A stretch of DNA of 39,177 nt, taken from the NCBI GenBank assembly GCA_964654995.1, contig CAZZKF010000021.1, positions 1-39,177 of the forward strand, read 5' to 3'. The position numbers were made by a program, and so were the translations under genes. The stretch comes from CAZZKF01 sp964654995 (GTDB lineage: Bacteria > Pseudomonadota > Alphaproteobacteria > CAZZKF01). Positions 16,075-22,764 of this stretch are shown one piece after another; the stretch's first letter is position 1, and each line of letters begins with the position of its first letter. The notes under the pieces were generated by a model that was given only the letters and a program-made list of their open reading frames with translations, did no database searches and was not told the DNA's origin.

Positions 16075-16353
16075 ATGGCGCACCCCCGGCTTAAGACCAG
16101 TGTCACCATCAACAACCGCCGCGGCCTGCACGCCCGGGCCGCCGCCCGGTTTGTGAAGACGGCGGAAAGCTATGATGCCAAGATCACCGTCGAAAAAGAC
16201 GGCATGGCGGTCTGCGGGACCTCGATCATGGGCCTGATGATGCTGGCTGCGGCCCGTGGCCAGGACATCGAAATCACTGCCTCCGGCCCCGAGGCCGAAC
16301 AGGCGCTGGATGGTCTGGTCAAACTGGTCTCCGGCGGTTTCGACGAAGACTGA
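16075..16353 (+). CDS. ptsH: PTS phosphocarrier HPr
   Basis: This 92-residue HPr carries the PEP-derived phosphate from enzyme I (not encoded here) to EIIA. The phospho-acceptor is His19 in NRRGLHARAAARFV. The regulatory Ser50 in GTSIMGLMML is the expected target of the HprK encoded three genes upstream. Having both sites intact agrees with a two-way controlled regulatory PTS. Confidence 0.95.
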   Translation: MAHPRLKTSVTINNRRGLHARAAARFVKTAESYDAKITVEKDGMAVCGTSIMGLMMLAAARGQDIEITASGPEAEQALDGLVKLVSGGFDED

Positions 16354-16445
16354 GCGGCCGCTCGGCGGGTCCTCGCGGCCCCCGACTCATCCCTTCAGCC
16401 GGCATCGGTACGCGCTTTCCTCGCTTTAATCATTTGGATAGAAAT

Positions 16446-16461
16446 ATAAAGATATCTTTAT
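16446..16461. promoter_or_regulatory. Perfect 16-bp palindrome upstream of ahcY, probable operator
   Basis: ATAAAGATATCTTTAT is a perfect palindrome in a GC-rich genome, ending two bases before the candidate -35 box of ahcY. Its form, an AT-rich palindrome with central ATAT, resembles operators proposed for ArsR-family SAH/SAM-sensing regulators (SahR type) controlling the methionine cycle. That assignment is from memory and remains inference. No ArsR gene is in the window. Confidence 0.6.
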
Positions 16462-16463
16462 GC

Positions 16464-16492
16464 TTGCCCGGCAAGGGGGGTATTGCTATACA
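16464..16492 (+). promoter_or_regulatory. Candidate sigma70-like promoter of ahcY
   Basis: TTGCCC (16464-16469) and TATACA (16487-16492) have a 17-base spacer, lie directly downstream of the 16-bp palindrome, and are 50 bp upstream of the ahcY start. A regulator bound to the palindrome would contact RNA polymerase at the -35 region. Confidence 0.5.
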
Positions 16493-16541
16493 GCGCGCTA
16501 GCCGGCCAGGGACCCATGACCTGCCGCCCGAGGAGAGACAG

Positions 16542-17837
16542 ATGAGCGCATTTTCCGACTACAAGGTTGCCGATATCTCGCTGGCTGACTGGGGCCGGCG
16601 CGAGATTGCCATTGCCGAGACCGAAATGCCGGGCCTGATGGCCCTGCGTGAGGAATATGCCGGAAAGAAGCCTCTGGACGGCGCCCGGATTGCCGGCTGT
16701 CTGCATATGACCATTCAGACCGCGGTGCTGATCGACACGCTGATCGCCCTGGGCGCCGAAGTGCGCTGGAGCTCGTGCAATATTTTCTCCACCCAGGATC
16801 ATGCGGCCGCGGCAATTGCCGCCGAAGAAATTCCGGTGTTTGCCTGGAAGGGCGAGACGGAAGAGGAGTTCGAGTGGTGCATTCACCGCACCATCGAAGG
16901 CCCGGATGGCTGGCGGCCCAATATCCTGCTCGATGATGGCGGTGATCTGACCGCGATCATGCATGAGCAATACCCTGAGCTGCTCAAGGATGTCGTCGGG
17001 GTTTCCGAGGAAACCACCACCGGCGTCCATCGCCTGTATCAGATGGAGCGCGATGGACGCCTGCTGGTGCCGGCGATCAATGTCAATGATTCGGTCACCA
17101 AGTCGAAATTCGACAATCTCTATGGCTGCCGCGAAAGCCTGGTTGACGGCATCAAGCGCGCCACCGACGTGATGATCGCCGGCAAGATCGCCGTGGTCTG
17201 CGGCTATGGCGACGTCGGGAAGGGCTGCGCCGAAGCCCTGCGCAGCCAGGGTGCGCGCGTGATGATTACCGAGGTCGACCCGATTTGCGCGCTTCAGGCG
17301 GCGATGGAAGGCTTCGAGGTGGTGACCATGGAAGACGTTGCCGCCGAAGGCGATATTTTCGTCACCGCCACCGGCAATATCGATGTGATTACGCTCGATC
17401 ACATGCGGGCGATGAAGGACCGCGCCATCGTCTGCAACATCGGCCATTTCGATTCCGAGATTCAGGTCAGTGCGCTTGCCAACTTTCCCTGGCACGAGGT
17501 CAAGCCCCAGGTCGACGAGATCGAATTTCCCGACGGCAAGCGGCTGATCCTTCTGGCCAAGGGCCGGCTGGTCAATCTCGGCTGCGCCACCGGCCACCCG
17601 AGTTTCGTGATGAGCGCCTCGTTCACCAATCAGGTGATGGCCCAGATCGAGTTGTGGCAGAACCCGGGCAAATATGAACGCAAGGTCTATGTTCTGCCCA
17701 AGCACCTGGACGAAAAGGTGGCGGCCCTTCATCTCGGCCGTCTGGGGGCCAAGCTGACCCGGCTGAGCGAGGAACAGGCGGCCTATATCGATGTGCCCGT
17801 CGACGGTCCCTTCAAACCGGACCATTACCGCTACTGA
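16542..17837 (+). CDS. ahcY: Adenosylhomocysteinase
   Basis: This 431-residue S-adenosylhomocysteine hydrolase splits SAH to homocysteine and adenosine, relieving product inhibition of methyltransferases. Clear segments are WSSCNIFSTQDHAAAAIA, DDGGDLT, VNDSVTKSKFDNLYGC, the NAD-binding GYGDVGKGCAEALRSQG, VCNIGHFDSEIQV, and the C-terminal KPDHYRY, whose Lys/Tyr reach the NAD of the neighbouring subunit. The start at 16542 has GAGGAGAGACAG upstream; the longer frame from 16434 would run through the promoter and is rejected. The 16-bp palindrome and promoter upstream suggest its own regulation apart from ptsH. Confidence 0.97.
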   Translation: MSAFSDYKVADISLADWGRREIAIAETEMPGLMALREEYAGKKPLDGARIAGCLHMTIQTAVLIDTLIALGAEVRWSSCNIFSTQDHAAAAIAAEEIPVFAWKGETEEEFEWCIHRTIEGPDGWRPNILLDDGGDLTAIMHEQYPELLKDVVGVSEETTTGVHRLYQMERDGRLLVPAINVNDSVTKSKFDNLYGCRESLVDGIKRATDVMIAGKIAVVCGYGDVGKGCAEALRSQGARVMITEVDPICALQAAMEGFEVVTMEDVAAEGDIFVTATGNIDVITLDHMRAMKDRAIVCNIGHFDSEIQVSALANFPWHEVKPQVDEIEFPDGKRLILLAKGRLVNLGCATGHPSFVMSASFTNQVMAQIELWQNPGKYERKVYVLPKHLDEKVAALHLGRLGAKLTRLSEEQAAYIDVPVDGPFKPDHYRY

Positions 17838-17954
17838 GGCGCCTGCGCTTTCCACCCAGGGCCTGGCCCGGCGCTTGCGCCGCCGGCAAGGCTTGTCCTC
17901 GCCCCGGCCCTGGCATTACTCTCGCCCAAGGTAGTGGTGGCGTGTGGCGTGCAG

Positions 17955-20399
17955 ATGACACGAAATGGCCTGACGGGCGTGCTGTTCGCTGGCGCCGTGG
18001 TGGCGCCGCAAGGTGCCTTTGCGGCATCCGGCGCGGGTTTGCCGGCGGGCGGCGCAGCACCCTGGCTGTGGCTTCTGGTCATTCTGGCGGCGGGTTTTGC
18101 TGCCGGCTGGGGTGCGGCCCGCTGGCGGGCCTGGCGAGACGGGCCGGACGACAGCGCGCGTCTTGAGCGCGCACCTTGTGCCTGCGCCACCTGGGACGGG
18201 CACGGCCGCGTTATCTGTTCGGACAAGCTCGCGGGCTGGCTGGGGCTGACCCAGCAGGTCACGACGCCCGAGGCGATTCTGGGGCGCCTGGAGGCCGGAG
18301 ATCGTGACCGATTGAGTGCCGCTTTCCACGAGCTTCGGGCACAGAATCAGGCGTTTTCCCTGATCGTAGCCCGGGCCGACGGTGCCGCCCATTTCGCCGT
18401 CGACGGGATACCGGCGGCCGATGGGGACATGGCCGCCCATGAAATCTGGTTCCGGGACGTAAGCGTGCTCAAGGCCGCGGAACGGGAGCAGGCGCACGCC
18501 CGCAGGCAGATCGAGGGCATATTCGACTGTGCCCCCTTCCCGATCTGGCAGCGGGATGCGGACCTGCGACTGTGCCGCGTAAATGCAGCTTACGTGGATG
18601 CAGTCGACGCCGACTCAGCCGCACAGGTGATTGCCGATCAGATCGAGCTGGTCTCGAACCCGCTGATGCCGTCGCCGCGCGACAATGCCGAAAATGCGCG
18701 AAAGGCCGGGGCGGCCCATACCACCACCTGTCATGCGGTGATCGGTGGGCAACGCCGGGCGCTTGCAGTCACCGATGTGCCGCTCGATGACGCCGGCCTG
18801 GTAACCGGTTTTGCCATCGACGTGACCGATCTGGAAGAGGCGCGGGCCGAACTGTTGCGCCACGTCGAGGCTCATGCCGAAACCCTCGACAAGCTGTCGG
18901 CGGCGGTGGCCATCTTCGGTCCCGACAAGCACCTCGAGTTCTTCAACCGCAATTACGCCCGGCTGTGGCGGCTTGACGAGGACTGGCTGGCCAGCAAGCC
19001 CCACCACAGCGAAATCCTCGAGGCCAAGCAGGTCAAGCGCCGGCTGCCCGAACAGGCCGATTTCCCGGCCTGGAAGCGGGGTCGGCTGGCGCTCTATTCC
19101 GATCTCATCGATCCCCGCGAGGAACTCTGGCATCTGCCTGACGGCACGACGCTGCGGGTGATTGCCCAGCCGCACCCCTTCGGCGGGCTGTTGTTCGTCT
19201 ACGAAGACGTCACCGACCGCCTGGCTCTGGAGCGCTCCTACAACACATTGACCGCCGTGCAACGCGAAACCCTGGACAACCTGCATGAAGGGGTCGCGGT
19301 GTTCGGCAGCGACGGTCTGCTCAAACTCTCCAATCCGGCTTTTGCGCGGATGTGGCGGTTGGACCCCGCGCTACTGAAATCCGGGCCGCATGTGACCGAG
19401 ATCGTCGAGCGCTGCCGGCCGCTCTTCGATGACGATGCCGAATGGGAACGCCTGTGCGCCAGCGTCCTGGTTCACGATACCGAACGCAACCCGACGCGCG
19501 GACGGATGCCGCGGCCCGACGGCACGATCCTCGATTATGTCGGCGTGCCGCTCCCCGACGGGGCGACCCTGCTGACCTATCTGGATGTTTCCGATTCGGT
19601 GCGCATCGAGCGTGCCCTGCGCGAGCGCAACGAGGCGCTGGAAACCGCCGACCGGCTGAAATCCGAATTCATCGCCAATGTATCCTACGAACTGCGCACG
19701 CCGCTCAACACCATCATCGGCTTTACCGAAATCCTGAATAACGACTACTTCGGAACCCTCAACGAGCGTCAGCGCAGCTATGTCGAAGGCACCCTGGATG
19801 CCTCGCAGCAACTGTTGCGCCTGATCAATGACATTCTCGATCTCGCCGTCATCGAGGCCGGAGCCATGGAACTCGAGGTCAGCGAGTTCGCGGTTCGGGA
19901 TGCACTCGAAACGGTGCTGGCCATTGTCCGCGAACAAGCCCAGAAAAAGCACATCGCCCTGAAGCTGGACTGTCCCGACGACATCGGCACGATCAAGGCG
20001 GATGAGCGCCGGATCAAACAGGTACTGTTCAATCTGCTCAGCAACGCGATCAAGTTCACGCCCACGGAAGGGCATGTCACGCTGGGCTGCACGGCGTCGG
20101 ATTCGGGCATCAGCCTGTATGTTTCCGACAGCGGTGTCGGCATGAGCCCGGATGAGCGTCGCGTCGCATTCGACAAGTTCTGGAAAGGCGCGGGACGGCA
20201 CCGCGAACATGGTGCCGGACTTGGGCTGTCTCTGGTTCGCCATTTCATCGAGCTTCATGGCGGCGAGGTGGAGATCGGATCGCGTCGCGGTGGCGGCACG
20301 ATCGTCACCTGCCGGCTGCCGCGCCGGCCAGAGGCGGGCGATCATGGTGCCGGATCACAAACGCGTGCCGCGACAGATTCGGTCCGGGCCACTGGATGA
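17955..20399 (+). CDS. divL: DivL-type PAS sensor kinase with Tyr in place of the phospho-acceptor His
   Basis: This ~814-residue membrane sensor has one or two N-terminal hydrophobic segments (about 5-23 and 37-53), PAS-like domains (about 170-280, 290-415, 425-550), a HisKA dimerisation domain and an HATPase domain. The H-box reads IANVSYELRTPLNTIIGFTEIL: the usual His is Tyr (codon TAC at 19686-19688), exactly as in DivL of Caulobacter. The ATPase boxes are intact (NLLSNAIKFTPTEG, VSDSGVGMSPDE, GAGLGLSLVRHFIELHGG). In Caulobacter DivL binds phospho-free DivK and controls the CckA-ChpT-CtrA cell-cycle relay without acting as a normal His kinase. Position between ahcY and tsaE agrees with DivL elsewhere. 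The start is uncertain: GTG at 17934 or 17937, or the ATG at 17955 used here. Confidence 0.88.
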   Translation: MTRNGLTGVLFAGAVVAPQGAFAASGAGLPAGGAAPWLWLLVILAAGFAAGWGAARWRAWRDGPDDSARLERAPCACATWDGHGRVICSDKLAGWLGLTQQVTTPEAILGRLEAGDRDRLSAAFHELRAQNQAFSLIVARADGAAHFAVDGIPAADGDMAAHEIWFRDVSVLKAAEREQAHARRQIEGIFDCAPFPIWQRDADLRLCRVNAAYVDAVDADSAAQVIADQIELVSNPLMPSPRDNAENARKAGAAHTTTCHAVIGGQRRALAVTDVPLDDAGLVTGFAIDVTDLEEARAELLRHVEAHAETLDKLSAAVAIFGPDKHLEFFNRNYARLWRLDEDWLASKPHHSEILEAKQVKRRLPEQADFPAWKRGRLALYSDLIDPREELWHLPDGTTLRVIAQPHPFGGLLFVYEDVTDRLALERSYNTLTAVQRETLDNLHEGVAVFGSDGLLKLSNPAFARMWRLDPALLKSGPHVTEIVERCRPLFDDDAEWERLCASVLVHDTERNPTRGRMPRPDGTILDYVGVPLPDGATLLTYLDVSDSVRIERALRERNEALETADRLKSEFIANVSYELRTPLNTIIGFTEILNNDYFGTLNERQRSYVEGTLDASQQLLRLINDILDLAVIEAGAMELEVSEFAVRDALETVLAIVREQAQKKHIALKLDCPDDIGTIKADERRIKQVLFNLLSNAIKFTPTEGHVTLGCTASDSGISLYVSDSGVGMSPDERRVAFDKFWKGAGRHREHGAGLGLSLVRHFIELHGGEVEIGSRRGGGTIVTCRLPRRPEAGDHGAGSQTRAATDSVRATG

Positions 20400-20451
20400 G
20401 GCCAAACGCCGGCGGTTGCGGTACGGCCGGATCGCAGGCTAGAACCAGACC

Positions 20452-20988
20452 ATGTCTGCGGACCATCGCAAAATGCCTGAAGCTTCAACCACGCCGGCTG
20501 CGTGCTTGCGTCTGATGCTGGACAGCGAAAGGGAGACCGTGGCGCTGGCGGCCCGCATTTCCGCGTCGGTCCGGTCCGGCGACGTGATTGCGCTGAAAGG
20601 GCCCTTGGGGGTCGGCAAAACGGCGTTTGCCCGTGCCTTCATCCATGCGCTGGGCATCGAGGAGGAGGTCCCGAGCCCGACCTTCGCGCTGGTCCAGATT
20701 TACGATCCGCCCGAAGAGGGCAAGGCCGCTCCTCGTATCTGGCACTTCGATTTCTATCGCATCGAGTCGCCGGCCGAAGTTCATGAGCTCGGCTTTGACG
20801 AGGCATTGGACGATGTTGCGCTGATCGAATGGCCGGAAAAGCTGGGCCCGCTGCTTCCCGATGCGCGCCTGGAGCTTGAGTTCGCATTTGCGGATGAAGC
20901 GCAAAGCCGGCAAGTGACGGTACGCGCCTTGGGCGAGTCCTGGCGCACGCGCTTGGCCGCACTCGCCGGTATCGAGGCGTCTGCATGA
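20452..20988 (+). CDS. tsaE: tRNA t6A biosynthesis ATPase TsaE
   Basis: This 178-residue P-loop ATPase is needed, with TsaB and TsaD, to make N6-threonylcarbamoyl-A37 on ANN-decoding tRNAs. Walker A is GPLGVGKT (50-57), followed by the family segments VPSPTFALVQIY and HFDFYRIESPAEVHELGFDEAL and the Walker-B-like VALIEWPEKLG. An alternative ATG at 20473 would shorten it by seven residues. It is 52 bp downstream of divL and overlaps amgK by ATGA. tsaB and tsaD are not in the window. Confidence 0.94.
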   Translation: MSADHRKMPEASTTPAACLRLMLDSERETVALAARISASVRSGDVIALKGPLGVGKTAFARAFIHALGIEEEVPSPTFALVQIYDPPEEGKAAPRIWHFDFYRIESPAEVHELGFDEALDDVALIEWPEKLGPLLPDARLELEFAFADEAQSRQVTVRALGESWRTRLAALAGIEASA

Positions 20989-22019
20989 CCGACCTGCGGG
21001 CCAAGCGCATCGAGCAGTTCCTGGCCCGCTTCGGGTGGGCCGAAGCGCGGCGCCGGCCGCTGGCCGGCGATGCCTCGTTCCGGCGCTATGATCGACTGGG
21101 CAATGGCCGCACGGCGGTGCTGATGGACGCCCCGCCCGAGTATGAAGACGTGCGCCCCTTCGTTGCCATTGCGCGCTACTTGCGCAGCCTCGGGCTGAGT
21201 GCGCCGGACATCATTGCGGCGGATGCCGAGGCCGGCCTGCTGTTGCTCGAGGATCTTGGCGATGACCTCTACGTTCGGCTCCTCGAAACACCTGATGAGG
21301 GGCTTCAAGACAGCCTCTACCGTGCTGCTGTCGATGTGCTGGTGAAGCTGCACAAGCACCCGGCGCCCGACCGGCTGCCGGGCGTGGACGGGTCACTCTT
21401 TCGGGTTCCCGACTATGACGCCGGGCCGCTTCTCGACGAAGCCAATCTGTTCATCGACTGGTATCTTCCAGCCGTAACCGGGGCGCCGCTCACGTCTGAC
21501 TGCCGCCAAATGTTCGAAGCCATGTGGCGGAGCCTCTTTCCCGTGGCCGAAGCGGGACCGCGGGTTCTGGCGTTGCGCGACTATCACGCCAACAATCTCA
21601 TGTGGTTGCCGGAGCGCGATGGCGTCGCCCGGGTGGGGCTCCTCGATTTTCAGGACGCGCTGCGCGGATCCATCGCCTACGATCTGGTCTCGCTGTTGCA
21701 GGACGCCCGGCGCGACGTGCCGCCAGAGCTGGAACAGGCGATGATCGATTATTATCTGGCCGCCCGCCCGGAACTGGATCGGGAATCTTTTCTGGCCGCT
21801 TACGCCATGCTTGGTGCCCAGCGCAACACCAAGGTGATCGGCATTTTCACCCGCCTGGCGGTGCGTGACGCGAAGCCCCTCTATCTGGAGATGATCGATC
21901 GCGTCTGGGGCCTTCTGGAGCGCGATTTGGCGCACCCCGCCCTGGAGCCGGCGCGACGCTGGTTTGATCGCTGGGTGCCGCGCGAGGTGCGCCGACCCCC
22001 GAAACTGGAAGACGGTTAG
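20985..22019 (+). CDS. amgK: N-acetylmuramate/N-acetylglucosamine kinase AmgK
   Basis: This 344-residue aminoglycoside-phosphotransferase-fold kinase, followed immediately by a MurU homologue, is therefore best read as AmgK, which phosphorylates the anomeric OH of MurNAc/GlcNAc in the peptidoglycan recycling shortcut. The catalytic loop is RDYHANN (Asp199, Asn204). The metal-binding Asp is Asp221 in LLDFQDALRG. An N-terminal GDASFRRYDRL resembles the nucleotide-binding strand region. It overlaps tsaE by ATGA. An antibiotic-inactivating role is unlikely given the conserved place between tsaE and murU. The phosphatase MupP of the pathway is not nearby. Confidence 0.88.
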   Translation: MTDLRAKRIEQFLARFGWAEARRRPLAGDASFRRYDRLGNGRTAVLMDAPPEYEDVRPFVAIARYLRSLGLSAPDIIAADAEAGLLLLEDLGDDLYVRLLETPDEGLQDSLYRAAVDVLVKLHKHPAPDRLPGVDGSLFRVPDYDAGPLLDEANLFIDWYLPAVTGAPLTSDCRQMFEAMWRSLFPVAEAGPRVLALRDYHANNLMWLPERDGVARVGLLDFQDALRGSIAYDLVSLLQDARRDVPPELEQAMIDYYLAARPELDRESFLAAYAMLGAQRNTKVIGIFTRLAVRDAKPLYLEMIDRVWGLLERDLAHPALEPARRWFDRWVPREVRRPPKLEDG

Positions 22020-22023
22020 GGAG

Positions 22024-22764
22024 ATGGCAGCCTCCGTCTCCATGCCGAAAACGGCGATGGTTCTGGCCGCCGGGCTCGGCCTGCGCATGCGCCCGCTCAC
22101 TGAAACATGCCCCAAGGCGCTGATTCGGGTCGCCGGCAAGGCGCTGATCGATCACGCGCTCGACCGGCTGGCGGCGGCGGGATGTGCTCGCGCCGTCGTC
22201 AACCTGCATTACCGGGGCGATCAACTGCGCCGCCATATCGAGGATTCGGGGCGCACCCGGCCGCATGTCATCTTTTCCGATGAGTCACAGGCTTTACTGG
22301 AGACCGGGGGTGGTCTTCGCGCGGCGCTCCCGCTTCTCGGGGCCGAGCCCTTCATTGCGGTCAACTGCGACAGCCTGTGGACCGATGGGCCGCGCCCTGC
22401 GCTCACCCGCCTCGCCGCGGCCTGGGACGGCGAGGCCATGGACGGGCTTCTGCTGCTGGCTCGGGTGCCGGACGCCATAGGTTATGACGGCCCGGGCGAC
22501 TTTACCATCGAAGCGGATGGCCGGTTGCGCCGGCGTGGCGAGCAGATGACCGCTCCCTTGGTCTTTACTGGCGTGCAGATTCTGCATCCGCGCCTCTTTG
22601 ACGGGGCACCTGAGGGCGCCTTTTCCCTCAATCGTCTTTACGATTCGGCCTTGGCGGCGGGCCGTCTGTTCGGCTGCGTCCATGACGGCAGCTGGATGCA
22701 TGTCGGCTCGCCCGAGGCACGGGCGCAGGCCGAACACCACCTTCAATCTTCGGGTCGCGAATGA
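22024..22764 (+). CDS. murU: N-acetylmuramate alpha-1-phosphate uridylyltransferase MurU
   Basis: This 246-residue sugar nucleotidyltransferase has the signature MVLAAGLGLRMRPLTETCPKALI (about 12-34, Lys31). Further segments are ETGGGLRAALPLL, VNCDSLWTDG and a late HDGSWMHVGSPEA. Together with AmgK it turns salvaged MurNAc into UDP-MurNAc, by-passing de novo synthesis and MurA (the fosfomycin target). The ATG at 22024 lies right behind AGGGAG, closer than usual. The ATG at 22042 is an alternative. It overlaps addB by ATGA. Confidence 0.87.
   Translation: MAASVSMPKTAMVLAAGLGLRMRPLTETCPKALIRVAGKALIDHALDRLAAAGCARAVVNLHYRGDQLRRHIEDSGRTRPHVIFSDESQALLETGGGLRAALPLLGAEPFIAVNCDSLWTDGPRPALTRLAAAWDGEAMDGLLLLARVPDAIGYDGPGDFTIEADGRLRRRGEQMTAPLVFTGVQILHPRLFDGAPEGAFSLNRLYDSALAAGRLFGCVHDGSWMHVGSPEARAQAEHHLQSSGRE

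Noticed and set aside
16354..16541. Possible SAH riboswitch upstream of ahcY
   Set aside because: I looked for the conserved riboswitch core expected before ahcY but could not find it. The palindrome and promoter explain the region better.
16458..17855. 465-codon - strand frame opposite ahcY
   Set aside because: AhcY is unambiguous and the opposite frame has no recognisable domain.
17869..17882. Hairpin CGGCGC-TT-GCGCCG after ahcY as a terminator
   Set aside because: A two-base loop is too tight and no T-tract follows; such GC palindromes are common here.
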